Assembly (NCBI GenBank): GCA_040755055.1
Contig: JBFMBS010000013.1
Coordinates: 1 to 64,000, forward strand
Origin: DYJK01 sp040755055
GTDB lineage: Bacteria > Bacteroidota > Ignavibacteria > Ignavibacteriales > Melioribacteraceae
Reading direction: 5' to 3'
DNA: 64,000 nt
This document shows, one piece after another, positions 1 through 9,016 of the stretch (the stretch's first letter is position 1; each line of letters begins with the position of its first letter). A program made the position numbers and the translations under genes. The notes beneath the pieces are model-generated. The model had not been told where the DNA came from, ran no database searches, and saw nothing but the letters and a program-made list of their open reading frames with translations.

Positions 1-218
1 TGATAAATTACATCTATTGAGGACGGCAATAAAATCCGAACTAAACATTAAACAACAAAAAGTGGCATAACTAAAATAAGGGGTCTCGGTTTTAATGAAA
101 TCTCAACTAAGTTTGACTTTATGCCTTATTATAGAGTATTATTACATTAATTTTATATAAGTAATAAAAAATAATATAATAAACCGTTTATGAGATACGA
201 AAAAAATAGAGGCGAAAA

Positions 219-1253
219 ATGTTAAAGGGGAAAAAATCATTAGTATTTTTTTTAGCTTCATTTCTTATAATGATATTTATCCTCTTGGTAATGAAATTAG
301 TTTTAATTTATAATCTAATAGTGATTATTTGCTATGTGTTGATATCAATGTATGTTTATCTATACATACTTTGGAAAAAAGATAAAGAAAAATTTGAAAA
401 TCTGAATACTATAATACAAACCACCGGACTATTTTTAACTATTATTATAGCGCTTTTTGCTATAGCTCTTTCAGTTGAAAATGTTATATCTGCTGAAAAG
501 AGTACAGATATTTTAAACAGCTCGCTTACAAATATTTATAATTCTTCAGAAAATGTTAAGAATGTTTTAAACGAAGTTGGTGATAGTTTAAGTATTGTAC
601 CTATTAAATTGCATACGTTTTCGACGAGTATTGAAAAGCTTAATGCCATAATTGATAAACAACAATCACAATTTTTATCTCATATTAGCATTTTTGAAAA
701 TAAAATTGGCCAGTTTGATACAAGTCTGTCAGAATATAAAAATGCAATAGACGATTATAGCATACAATTAAAAACGATTGTAAAGGAAACGGAAGAGCAA
801 TTAAATATTCTTAATGAGCAACAGAAAAACATTAAAAGAGAATTAGAAAAAAAACCCCGTTTAGTTTTAAGTCTTGAAGATTGTGCTGCATCAGATAGTG
901 GTATTACTTTTAATAGAATTTCATTTAAAAATGAAGGAGATATTGAAGCATATATAAAAGTCGTTTACCTAACAGTTTTGAAGCGCTTAAATCCAATCGT
1001 AAATTTTCCACATTCTAAAGTAATATATGAAGATAATATTGCTGCAATATATCAGCTGCAAATAAATCAAAACAATTATGGTGAATTGGTAATTATAGAT
1101 AATACACCTGGCAGTAATATAGAGTGTAAAGTTTTATATAAAATTCCAGCTACCTATGAAGCAATAGTATCTATTAGAGTAGATTATTTGAGCAGATATA
1201 AAAATGGTAAAGAGCAAAAGACATTTTATCTTTGCTCAAAGAAAAACAATTAG
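219..1253 (+). CDS. Membrane-anchored coiled-coil protein, unknown function
   Basis: I do not recognise a named family. The 344-residue product has three hydrophobic segments at about residues 8-26, 28-51 and 67-86. A long polar coiled-coil-like stretch (about 90-215, rich in Ile/Leu heptads, Gln and Lys) follows, then a C-terminal part that looks like a beta-rich globular domain. The start is an ATG preceded by a purine-rich GAGGCG about 5 bases upstream. It is the only gene on the plus strand in the first 15 kb and is clearly more AT-rich than the convergent glycosidase next to it, which could indicate transfer, though composition alone is weak evidence. The layout (membrane anchor plus coiled coil) suits a signalling or scaffold protein. 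A function cannot be read from the sequence. Confidence 0.75.
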   Translation: MLKGKKSLVFFLASFLIMIFILLVMKLVLIYNLIVIICYVLISMYVYLYILWKKDKEKFENLNTIIQTTGLFLTIIIALFAIALSVENVISAEKSTDILNSSLTNIYNSSENVKNVLNEVGDSLSIVPIKLHTFSTSIEKLNAIIDKQQSQFLSHISIFENKIGQFDTSLSEYKNAIDDYSIQLKTIVKETEEQLNILNEQQKNIKRELEKKPRLVLSLEDCAASDSGITFNRISFKNEGDIEAYIKVVYLTVLKRLNPIVNFPHSKVIYEDNIAAIYQLQINQNNYGELVIIDNTPGSNIECKVLYKIPATYEAIVSIRVDYLSRYKNGKEQKTFYLCSKKNN

Positions 1254-1269
1254 GGTAGTAAATACCCAC

Positions 1270-4200
1270 TTAATTGTACAGTTTGATATATTTTATTTCA
1301 CCTTTTTTTATTTCAAAATAAGTACTTGCATTTTTTACTTGCTGACTTTTACCATCGTCTTCCAAAATATTTGTTTCAACTACTTTGGATGGTTTTACCG
1401 GCAATTTAATTTCTACGTCTGAATCGATGCCTTTTGATTCGTATAAAGTAATAATCCATGCGTTGTCGTTTTCTTCTGCTTTCTTAACGGAAGTAACAAT
1501 AACATTTTGTGGAGAGATTTCAACAAAAGATTTTTCAAGGGGTAAAGTGCCCTCGTGTGAATCAGTCAATAACGTAAGCAAAGGATAATTGAATTCGTAA
1601 CCCTTAAATACTGTTTGTGATTCTTCAACTTTGCCTTTGTGTGGAAAGAGTGAGTACTCGAAAGAATGATCGCCTCTATCTGCTGTCGGATCAGGCCATA
1701 CCGGCGAACGGAGGAGGGAAAGCCGCATAACATTGCCGCGAGTATCATAACCATATTTGTTTTTATTTATCAGGCTGATTCCGAATTCGTCATTTGAAAG
1801 ATCGGCCCATTTTTGTGCATTCACTTCCCACTTACCTTTATCCCATTGTGCTTTTAATGTAGTTGATCTTTTTATTGCTCCAAACGGAATTTCATAAGTA
1901 GCAACAGTATCGTTAACGTTAAACGGGAAGGCAACTTTCAGCATCGTTTTTTCTTCCCACCATTCAACATCGGTTTTGAAATCGATCCGGTCGATATTGT
2001 TGTAAAGAATAATATCCTGGGTAAAGAAACTGTTCGGAAAATCTTCGGTAGGGAATGATTTGACCATCCCCGGTTTTAGATAATCGCGATATAAACATAA
2101 TACCTTACGCACGGTTCCATCTTCAACCAACTCGGCTTTTCGGAATGTGGACGGAAATTCGATCCCGGTTAACCCGATATTCCACGCGTCGTATGCTTTC
2201 GGCTTGTCTTCGAGCAGTTGTAATTTGTTTCCATAACCGCTGAGAAGTTCCTTGTTCAATCGTTTGTCAAAAATATTTTTAATCCATCCGCTCTCAAGAT
2301 CAACCGATACTTTGAAAAAGTTATTCTCAAGATCAATTTCTTTAGAACCTATTTTCGGCTTCGATTCTTTGTTCGCATCATAATTCTTGTTTCTTGGTTT
2401 CATAACAAAAACTTTGTAGCCGAGAGACGGAACATTTTCAGCGACAAAAATTATTTTTCTGTTGAGCTTATCTTCTTCAATCAATTGAGATGGAATCTCA
2501 ACATCTTCAATACTATAAATTGCATAATTATTTCTATCACCTTCGGGTAATGTTATAACAGCCAAGCCGGTTCTCTGCCACGAAAGCGAATTGAAAACCA
2601 CAAGAGGTTTTCCTTCGGTAATTTTTGAAGTGTTTATCTTATCTGAAATGGATTCCAGCGAGTTTGTTAATACGTGGTTTCCAAGTTGGAATGATTCCTT
2701 GTAGTCCTTGTCTGCATCAAGGTAAACTTCACGAATGCCGGAACCGGGAAGTATATCATGAAATTGATTAAAGAGTACATTCTTCCATGCACCTTTTAAT
2801 AATTCCTTTTCGTAACTGTTGCCATAGAAAGATGAGATTGAAGAAAACTTTTCTGCATTTGTTAGAAGCACTTCGTTTTCACGATTCCATTTTTTTGTAT
2901 TGGATTGTGTTGTCGCTGTACCGCGGTGGTATTCCAAATATAATTCGTTGTTCCATACCGGTATATCGGATAGGTCTTGTTTGCGCAACCAGTTAATGTA
3001 ATTTTCTGTCGTGCCGAATTCGATTGCCGGATAAATCAAGAGCTCGCGGAGTTTATCAATTCGCATCATCATCTGGATAGAAGGACCGCCGCCATGATCG
3101 CCGACTCCAAACAATACAAGTAATTTTTGGAAGCCGGTGTTTGCTTCAAATTGTTTTAACCAATCTGCCAACCTAAATGGATCATCGACTTCGTTTACAT
3201 AATCGAAAGGGAAGTAAGTAAGTATTTTTGATCCGTCGGGCGATTGCCACCAAAAGACGCGGTACGGAAAAACATTTGTATCATTCCACCCTATCTTTTG
3301 TGTTATGAAAGCATCGAGCCCGGCGTTAAGCATGAATTGAGGGAGATTCCAATTGTAGCCGAAAGAATCCGGGTTCCAGCCGAGACGTGCAAGCTTTCCA
3401 AAATTCTTTTTGAAAAAACTTTGCCCGTATAAAAGTTGACGCGCCCATGAATCGCCGCTTGGTAGATTGCAGTCGGGTTCAACCCACATACCGCCGGATA
3501 TTTCCCACCGCCCGTTATCGACATAACTTTTAATTTGGGAAAAGAGTTCGGGATAATCATTTTGCATCCATTCATACAATGCAGCTTGACTTTGAGTGTA
3601 CGTAAAACCGGGACGTGCCTTGAACATATTCATTACCGCCGAGAAAGTTCGTTTGCAAACTTCTTCGGTTTCTTTTTTGCGCCACAACCATGCAGCATCG
3701 ATATGTGCATTGGCGGTAAACCGTAATGTGAAACTTTTTGCGAAATCCGAGATAGGTTTTAATTCTTTTTTGACTTGATCAACAGAGCTTAAAAATTTTA
3801 TTGTATCGCCGTTAGCTAAAGCATCAACATCAATCTTTATCGCAAGCTTCTGAATTAACTTTTGCAGCTCTTCTCTTTTTTCTTTTTTGATTTTCGATTT
3901 ATCAATGCCCGGATCAACTTTTACACTTGCATTTGTTTGGTAAGTATCAAAGCTTACAAGTTTTTGTCCCACGCGGAAACTGGTTGAAAGATTTCTGATG
4001 AGATTCTGCAGAGCAGATTCAAGTCCTAATGAAATTCTTGCTTCAATTAATCTTAAAGGACCGCCGGTGTTGATAGCTTTGATCAGCACAACAAATTTTT
4101 GATTCGGCACCGCATTTTGTGTTAGAATTGTTTCGGCATCCCATCCGAACTTGCCGCGTGATTCGCCATCTATCCAGATATAGCTATAGTCATCTACCGC

Positions 4201-4500
4201 ATTGATAAATTTCAATTGACCGGTTACCAAAACGCCGGCAATATACTTTGGTATTTCAATGGTTTTTCTAAACCAGCATGAATCGAGATATAAACTTTCG
4301 TTTAATGTTAAATTCTTCCATTGAGAATCATCAAATGTGGTTGAAGATATCTCTGTCGGTGTTAAGGAAAAATTTGTGGAGTATTTCCAATTATCAAACG
4401 AAGCATTGCTTAAAAGGTCGAGCCGCTCGACAAGTTTATCAACATTTGTCTGTGCAATTAAATTAAGCTGAACAAATAAGAGAAGAATAATTTTTTTCAT
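1270..4500 (-). CDS. Secreted alpha-mannosidase, glycoside hydrolase family 38
   Basis: A zinc-dependent retaining alpha-mannosidase that should remove alpha-mannosyl residues from glycans. Residues 1-17 form a signal peptide (MKKIILLLF then a short hydrophobic run ending in IAQ), so it is exported. A beta-sandwich-like region occupies about 40-170, and the catalytic (beta/alpha) domain starts near 258. By alignment with GH38, His266 and Asp268 (in NAHIDAAWLW), Asp378 (nucleophile, in WNPDSFG) and His469 (in GDHGGG) are the metal and catalytic residues, all present. The C-terminal half is the usual GH38 beta domain. I chose the ATG at 4500 over the upstream in-frame ATG at 4554 because AAGGAG lies just before it and the signal peptide then begins at residue 1. 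The length of 1,076 residues is normal for the family. It lies next to a symporter and a sulfatase, suggesting a glycan-use locus. Confidence 0.93.
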   Translation of the reverse strand: MKKIILLLFVQLNLIAQTNVDKLVERLDLLSNASFDNWKYSTNFSLTPTEISSTTFDDSQWKNLTLNESLYLDSCWFRKTIEIPKYIAGVLVTGQLKFINAVDDYSYIWIDGESRGKFGWDAETILTQNAVPNQKFVVLIKAINTGGPLRLIEARISLGLESALQNLIRNLSTSFRVGQKLVSFDTYQTNASVKVDPGIDKSKIKKEKREELQKLIQKLAIKIDVDALANGDTIKFLSSVDQVKKELKPISDFAKSFTLRFTANAHIDAAWLWRKKETEEVCKRTFSAVMNMFKARPGFTYTQSQAALYEWMQNDYPELFSQIKSYVDNGRWEISGGMWVEPDCNLPSGDSWARQLLYGQSFFKKNFGKLARLGWNPDSFGYNWNLPQFMLNAGLDAFITQKIGWNDTNVFPYRVFWWQSPDGSKILTYFPFDYVNEVDDPFRLADWLKQFEANTGFQKLLVLFGVGDHGGGPSIQMMMRIDKLRELLIYPAIEFGTTENYINWLRKQDLSDIPVWNNELYLEYHRGTATTQSNTKKWNRENEVLLTNAEKFSSISSFYGNSYEKELLKGAWKNVLFNQFHDILPGSGIREVYLDADKDYKESFQLGNHVLTNSLESISDKINTSKITEGKPLVVFNSLSWQRTGLAVITLPEGDRNNYAIYSIEDVEIPSQLIEEDKLNRKIIFVAENVPSLGYKVFVMKPRNKNYDANKESKPKIGSKEIDLENNFFKVSVDLESGWIKNIFDKRLNKELLSGYGNKLQLLEDKPKAYDAWNIGLTGIEFPSTFRKAELVEDGTVRKVLCLYRDYLKPGMVKSFPTEDFPNSFFTQDIILYNNIDRIDFKTDVEWWEEKTMLKVAFPFNVNDTVATYEIPFGAIKRSTTLKAQWDKGKWEVNAQKWADLSNDEFGISLINKNKYGYDTRGNVMRLSLLRSPVWPDPTADRGDHSFEYSLFPHKGKVEESQTVFKGYEFNYPLLTLLTDSHEGTLPLEKSFVEISPQNVIVTSVKKAEENDNAWIITLYESKGIDSDVEIKLPVKPSKVVETNILEDDGKSQQVKNASTYFEIKKGEIKYIKLYN

Positions 4501-4548
4501 GATATTTCTCCTTGCATGCTCTTGGTTAAATATTGCAGTGTGTAAAGA

Positions 4549-4589
4549 TTTCACGCAGAGCGCGCAATGGTTCCGCCGAGTTCGCGGAG
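4549..4589 (+). repeat. Dispersed 41-bp GC-rich repeat, copy 1
   Basis: Begins TTTCACGCAGAG and has the pattern TTTCACGCAxAGxxCGCAATGG followed by CGCxGAGxxCGCxxAG. It ends directly before the stop codon of the GxxExxY gene (4590-4592, minus strand). A second copy with the same order of motifs lies at 10473-10514, and a looser relative lies on the other side of the GxxExxY gene (4979-5016). Confidence 0.6.
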
Positions 4590-4967
4590 TTATAATTTGT
4601 TTACGACTCTATGAATACCTTCTTTAAGGAGGTTTACGTTAAAATTAATTAACAATCCTAGTTTTAATTCTGATAGTTTTAAATATGTTAATAATTGAGC
4701 ATAATGTACCGGTGCGAGTACATCTACTGATTTAATTTCAATGATTACCTTTTTATTAATTAATAAATCTAATCTAGAACCAACGTCGAACTTAATTTCT
4801 TTGTAAACCAATGGGATAGGAACTTGTTGATCAACATGAAATCCTTTCTCATTTAAATCATAAGCCAGCGTATTTTCATAAACAGATTCTAATAAACCGG
4901 GACCAAGTTTTTTATGTAACTCTATAGATGTTTGAATAATTGAAGTGGCAATTTCATTCTCATGCAT
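4590..4967 (-). CDS. GxxExxY family protein (PDDEXK-like)
   Basis: This 125-residue protein belongs to the GxxExxY family, named after the motif seen here as GPGLLESVYE (residues 22-31). The family is thought to have a PDDEXK nuclease-like fold. The candidate active-site pattern is visible as GSRLDLLINKKVIIEIK (Asp near 67, Glu-x-Lys near 77-79). The biological role is not established. The gene is full length and stands alone between 4549 and 5016, with GC-rich dispersed repeats on both sides, as if gene and repeats form a small insertable unit. The start ATG at 4967 has no strong Shine-Dalgarno sequence. Confidence 0.88.
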   Translation of the reverse strand: MHENEIATSIIQTSIELHKKLGPGLLESVYENTLAYDLNEKGFHVDQQVPIPLVYKEIKFDVGSRLDLLINKKVIIEIKSVDVLAPVHYAQLLTYLKLSELKLGLLINFNVNLLKEGIHRVVNKL

Positions 4968-4978
4968 AAGTACCTCTC

Positions 4979-5016
4979 AGCGTTCACAGCGATTTCTTGG
5001 CGTTCTCCGCGAGAAA
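4979..5016. repeat. GC-rich dispersed repeat upstream of GxxExxY gene
   Basis: A stretch of the type CAGCGTTCACAGCGAT then GGCGTTCTCCGCGAG, between the start of the GxxExxY gene and the symporter microprotein genes. It has the same GCG/AGCG-rich texture as the copies at 4549-4589 and 10473-10514 but is not an exact copy. Confidence 0.4.
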
Positions 5017-5041
5017 AGAATTCTAATATCTATAACAATAT

Positions 5042-5167
5042 TTATTTCGAGAATTTTTTATAAAGTAACCACGTAAAGAAAACTGAAAGACCAAGAATAA
5101 GTGCCGGGATAATTATTCCAAGCGATGGATCGCCAATACGCTGTGCTTGTTCTATTTGCGCAATCAT
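5042..5167 (-). CDS. 41-residue membrane microprotein, likely symporter accessory subunit
   Basis: A small open frame whose product begins MIAQIEQAQRIGDPSLG and continues into a single hydrophobic helix (about residues 17-36) with a basic end (KKFSK). The ATG at 5167 overlaps the stop of the preceding 37-codon gene (ATGA) and has AAGGTGA just upstream, so translation is very plausible. The IGDPS motif before the helix resembles known 'symporter small accessory protein' families, which are encoded beside sodium:solute symporters. Here the gene is last in an operon that starts with such a symporter. The function as an accessory subunit is an inference from this position and motif. Confidence 0.7.
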   Translation of the reverse strand: MIAQIEQAQRIGDPSLGIIIPALILGLSVFFTWLLYKKFSK

Positions 5168-5277
5168 TTTTCACCTTTGTGATGTTTACGGTATGAATAC
5201 CACGCCAATACCAATCCAAGGAATGATGCTACGTAAGCGATCGACATTCCTATTACCATTGCAAATCCTTTATCCAT
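5164..5277 (-). CDS. 37-residue membrane microprotein in symporter operon
   Basis: The product begins MDKGFAMVIGMSIAY and consists of one transmembrane helix (about residues 5-27) and a short basic, hydrophilic tail. A strong Shine-Dalgarno sequence (GGAGGAAA) precedes the ATG at 5277, and the frame overlaps its neighbours at both ends (8 bases with the upstream gene, ATGA with the downstream one). This is typical of a translationally coupled operon. No family is recognised with certainty; it may be a second small subunit of the symporter. Confidence 0.65.
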   Translation of the reverse strand: MDKGFAMVIGMSIAYVASFLGLVLAWYSYRKHHKGEK

Positions 5278-5569
5278 GGATTTCCTCCCAACGCACTTTG
5301 TGTTCTAAGTTCTCCAAATATTGATGCTGCTTCTTTTCATATTCTTCGGAAACAGTTTTCAGTTTTGGATCGATGATCCAGTGCATTAAATATGTTGAAG
5401 CAATTCCTAATGCTAAAATTATAAATCCCCATATGTTCAGTAAGAACGATAATACGGTTCCAACCATCAAAAGTATATATGAAGCGGCAGAAAGAACAAC
5501 AGCAATCCAATCTTCTTTTGTCCATTCATCAGCTTCACCTGGCGTCCAACTTCTTCTAATGAATCCCAT
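5270..5569 (-). CDS. Small two-helix membrane protein of the symporter operon
   Basis: This 99-residue protein has a tryptophan-rich amphipathic N-terminus (RRSWTPGEADEWTKEDW), two hydrophobic helices at about residues 22-44 and 47-67, and a charged C-terminal tail of about 30 residues. Its ATG follows the stop codon of the symporter gene with no gap (TAAATG), and it overlaps the next microprotein gene by 8 bases. A small protein in this place suggests a subunit or regulator of the symporter. I know no experimentally defined family. Confidence 0.75.
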   Translation of the reverse strand: MGFIRRSWTPGEADEWTKEDWIAVVLSAASYILLMVGTVLSFLLNIWGFIILALGIASTYLMHWIIDPKLKTVSEEYEKKQHQYLENLEHKVRWEEIHG

Positions 5570-7168
5570 TTATTTACCTCCTTCATTTTTCATTTCAACA
5601 TGAGCAAGAAGACCTAATCTTTGTGCCTCGCGTTTTACCGGGCCCCACCATCCAATTGGTCTTGCTTGCACATAATATTTTACGAGATGTTCCATCGGTT
5701 CGTGTTTAGTTAACAGAGTTACCGGGAGAAATACTAAAGCACCCAAGAGCATCAAGAGCCAGAACTGCTGGTAATCGGGAAGTACCGGCAAAATATTGAA
5801 GTGCGGAAGAATCCAAACTACAAGCCAGCTTATCCCAAGATTAGCAATCCATGATGATAAATAACCCCAGGCATTGAAGCGCCACCAAACAACTTGCAAA
5901 ATATTCGGCAGCCAGATTCCAGCAGCCATCAACCATAACGCAAAGATCAACCATGAAGTAATGTCTTCCATCATTAATCCATAGAAGAAAGAACCGAGCA
6001 GAAGAATTAATGTTGCTATTCTTGCGACCCAGACTAATTCTTTTTCGCTTGCTTTCGGTTTGAAATAGTGTAAGTAGAGATCGCGTGTGAAATACATCGC
6101 GCCAAGATTCAAATGCGATGCAATAGTAGAAACGTGGATTGCAATAATTGCAGCAAAGAAAAAGCCGATAAGACCAACCGGCAGATATTCAAATCCCAAT
6201 CTGAACCATCCCATTTCATAATCACTTTGAGAAGCAATATTCGGGAACATAACATAGAATCCCAAAATAGCCGCAGCCCAAACCGAGTTACGTGTTAACA
6301 CGAGAGCGGTTCCCCACCAAATAGAGTAACTTGCATCGCGTACGGATTTAGCACTTTGAATTCTTTGTGCTTCAACATACCAATCGATACTTGTACCCAT
6401 CCCGAATCCGCCGATGATAGCAATAACCATCATGGTAATAAACCAGGCAACCGGAAAATCACCATCGAACCACCCGGTGAAAGCAAAAGGATTCATTCGC
6501 CATGCTTCACCCATAGAAGTTAATTTTGCAGCGATGGTTGATGGTCCGCCGGCAGCAGTAATACCCCAAACAGATACAACAAGAATCATAAGGAAAGCAA
6601 CAATGCCTTGTTGAAAGTCTGCCATAATAACTCCCCAATAACCGGCAGCCAAAACATAAATTGCGCAGAGCGAGGAGAACACAACAAGCCCAATCCACAA
6701 ATCCCAGCCGAACAAATACTGGCAAACTTTTCCCATTGCGATGCCGACCCATCCGAGGATGAACATGTTCATAAAAACTTGCCAGCCGGAGATCCATCCG
6801 CGCAGCATCTCTGCACCAAGTCCGTGAAAGCGAAAAGTGTTCCATTCGGCTTGAGTATATGTTAATGATCTTCTAAAAATTCTTGTTGATACAAATGCAC
6901 TTATAGCGCACCATGCCGCAAAGAAAGTGTACCACAAACCGGCAACACCATATTTGTAAACTACACCGGTTACCCAGATTGGAGTATCGGTAGCAGTATG
7001 AGTTGCATAGACAGATGACGCCGGGAGCCACCATGGCAATCCGCGTCCAGCAAGAAAAAAATCGGATTGAGAACGCTTGCCCAAACGGTAGAATGCTACA
7101 CCGATTCCTACCGTTATTATCAGGAACATTATTACCCAGAACCAGTCAATGAATTGAAATTCAACCAT
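5570..7168 (-). CDS. Sodium:solute symporter (SSS family)
   Basis: A 532-residue inner-membrane protein of the SSS (SLC5-like, LeuT-fold) family that probably imports a sugar or other organic solute with sodium. Features include an N-terminal helix (about 8-27), the RSQSDFFLAGRGLPWWLPASS signature near residues 33-53 that is usual in SSS proteins, and about 13 hydrophobic segments to the C-terminus. The start at 7168 has GAGGTAA upstream. The gene heads a tight operon with three small membrane proteins and lies between an alpha-mannosidase and a sulfatase/maturase pair on the same strand. A sugar released by those enzymes is therefore a reasonable substrate guess, but the sequence alone does not show it. 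Confidence 0.9.
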   Translation of the reverse strand: MVEFQFIDWFWVIMFLIITVGIGVAFYRLGKRSQSDFFLAGRGLPWWLPASSVYATHTATDTPIWVTGVVYKYGVAGLWYTFFAAWCAISAFVSTRIFRRSLTYTQAEWNTFRFHGLGAEMLRGWISGWQVFMNMFILGWVGIAMGKVCQYLFGWDLWIGLVVFSSLCAIYVLAAGYWGVIMADFQQGIVAFLMILVVSVWGITAAGGPSTIAAKLTSMGEAWRMNPFAFTGWFDGDFPVAWFITMMVIAIIGGFGMGTSIDWYVEAQRIQSAKSVRDASYSIWWGTALVLTRNSVWAAAILGFYVMFPNIASQSDYEMGWFRLGFEYLPVGLIGFFFAAIIAIHVSTIASHLNLGAMYFTRDLYLHYFKPKASEKELVWVARIATLILLLGSFFYGLMMEDITSWLIFALWLMAAGIWLPNILQVVWWRFNAWGYLSSWIANLGISWLVVWILPHFNILPVLPDYQQFWLLMLLGALVFLPVTLLTKHEPMEHLVKYYVQARPIGWWGPVKREAQRLGLLAHVEMKNEGGK

Positions 7169-7217
7169 TGTTACCTCGTATTAATGTAGAATGTAGAGTG
7201 CAGAATGTAGCTCGCCT

Positions 7218-7247
7218 CGTTTCGACGTAGCTCTGCGAGTCGAAACG
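7218..7247. repeat. REP-like inverted repeat, CGTTTCGAC-N12-GTCGAAACG
   Basis: A perfect 9-base inverted repeat with a 12-base spacer in the 276-base gap between the sulfatase and symporter genes. A related copy with the same TTCGAC-N12-GTCGAA core lies at 48529-48552. The rest of the gap holds AT-rich text of the type TAGAATGTAGAGTGCAGAAT and no gene. A terminator role for the sulfatase-side transcript is possible but no T-run follows it. Confidence 0.6.
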
Positions 7248-7444
7248 GAAGTGCAGAACTAAAAATTTTATTTTTAGATGTTGTATGCTCGATACTTGTA
7301 ACCGGTTAATCATAGAAGATATGATTTAGTTTGTGTGAAATTAGGGAATGAAGATGAGTGACGCAATAATTAATTTCTCTGCATACACTGCGTGAGAATC
7401 TTTCTCTATATTCAGTTATCTTTTTCGCAATGGAACGTTTGCCA

Positions 7445-8998
7445 TTATCGTGGTTTTCGTTTATTTGCACTCCAGCCAACATCTCTTTTTAAAAGTATCT
7501 GCATACCATCGGTCGATTCCAGCCAATCATATATTTTCTTATTGAAATCTTTGATTAAGTCCTTGTATTCGGGTTTATTGATTAGATTGTTTTTTTCTTC
7601 CGGATCATTTTCAATATCGTAAAGTTCGTCTGTATCCCAAACGCCATGGTAGGTTATGTATTTAAATTTATTGGTTCTAATTCCAAACATAGTAGGTGTA
7701 TGTGGAAAAGTTCTTTCCCAGAAGTATTCATAGAAAACCGAATCCCGCCATTCGACTTTTTTACCCTTCAATAAAGGGAGGAATGATTTGCCATCCATGT
7801 GTTTTGGGGTTTCGATTCCGGCGAGTCCTAATATTGTTGGGGCAATATCAATGTTTTGTACGAGTTCCGGAATTTTTGTCCCCGGCTTTAAAAATTCCGG
7901 TGCATATACAAGCAAAGGAACCCGCATTGATTCTTCATACATATGTCGTTTATCGATCAAGCCGTGTTCTCCTAATGAAAAGCCATTATCGCCCATATAA
8001 AAAACGATTGTTGATTGATCGAGACCGGTTTCTTCCAAAGTATTGAGGACGCTTCCAATACCTTCATCAAGCGCGAGTAAAGATTCGCAGTATCTTTTAT
8101 AAAAATCATCGAAAGAGATTCCAAGTTCCCCGTGGTACATATAATCAACGCCATGCCAGCCGTATCGCTGTTCACTAACCCATTTAGGTTTATCGGAGAA
8201 ATTTTCTTCGGTATATGCCATCGTTGGTGGGTGAACCACTTTTTCATTCTTGTATTTCCCTTTGTGTCTTTCCGCCGGTATAAACTCAGCATGAACTACT
8301 TTGTGAGATAAATAAAGGAAGAAAGGTTTACTTGTTCCGTTTGCGGAATCTTTTTTTTGTTTTACATAATCCAAAGCATATCCGGTTAGAATATCGGTAA
8401 TATATCCTTCCCGTTGAACATGTTTTCCATCAATATTTAATAAAGGATTATTATAAACTCCTTGACCTTTAAAACTTATCCACTTGTCAAAACCTTTTCT
8501 TGGTTCATCGCTTTCATTGCCCATATGCCATTTACCAATGAATGCAGTTTCATAACCATTTTTTTGTAAGTATTCGGGGAAGAATACGTTTTGCGGCGAG
8601 TCGGGGGAGTCGTTATCAACAACACCGTGCTTGTGAGAATATAATCCCGTTAATAATGATGCACGGCTTGGTGAACATAATGATGTTGTTACAAATGCAT
8701 TTTGAATGTGTGCCCCTTCATTTGCCATTCTATTCAAGTTAGGAGTTTCCAGGAATTCGGGTGTTGCCGCACCGGGTATTGTTTTCATAAAGCTCATAAA
8801 ATCATAACGGTGATCGTCGCTCAATATGAAAATAATATTAGGTTTTCTTTCTTGTTGTTTGTATCCGGCTACAGATTCGGTAAAATTATTTTGCTTGTTA
8901 AATAAACCGGTTGTATTTACTAAAGGTAATGCGGCAGCAGACATAGAAACTTTTTGTATGAATTTTCTTCTTGTTAATTCATGTTCATTTTTTTTCAT
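7445..8998 (-). CDS. Exported sulfatase (type I, Cys-type formylglycine)
   Basis: A 517-residue sulfatase that should hydrolyse sulfate esters of a carbohydrate or similar substrate. The active-site signature CSPSR lies at 108-112. Its Cys108 would be converted to formylglycine, and the radical-SAM maturase that does this is encoded 18 bases upstream. Metal-binding Asp61-Asp62 (SDDHRYD) and the DNGFSLGEHG segment are present. The N-terminus has a twin-arginine-like signal (TRRKFIQ at 9-15 followed by a hydrophobic alanine-rich stretch), as in many Bacteroidota sulfatases. The start ATG at 8998 sits in the same operon as the maturase. The substrate is not predictable, although the mannosidase nearby hints at a sulfated glycan. 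Confidence 0.94.
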   Translation of the reverse strand: MKKNEHELTRRKFIQKVSMSAAALPLVNTTGLFNKQNNFTESVAGYKQQERKPNIIFILSDDHRYDFMSFMKTIPGAATPEFLETPNLNRMANEGAHIQNAFVTTSLCSPSRASLLTGLYSHKHGVVDNDSPDSPQNVFFPEYLQKNGYETAFIGKWHMGNESDEPRKGFDKWISFKGQGVYNNPLLNIDGKHVQREGYITDILTGYALDYVKQKKDSANGTSKPFFLYLSHKVVHAEFIPAERHKGKYKNEKVVHPPTMAYTEENFSDKPKWVSEQRYGWHGVDYMYHGELGISFDDFYKRYCESLLALDEGIGSVLNTLEETGLDQSTIVFYMGDNGFSLGEHGLIDKRHMYEESMRVPLLVYAPEFLKPGTKIPELVQNIDIAPTILGLAGIETPKHMDGKSFLPLLKGKKVEWRDSVFYEYFWERTFPHTPTMFGIRTNKFKYITYHGVWDTDELYDIENDPEEKNNLINKPEYKDLIKDFNKKIYDWLESTDGMQILLKRDVGWSANKRKPR

Positions 8999-9016
8999 GA
9001 TTGACTCAAGTTTAAT

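Noticed and set aside
1..218. Possible gene or repeat in the first 218 bases
   Set aside because: AT-rich, with only a 7-base inverted GGCATAA/TTATGCC pair; nothing supportable.
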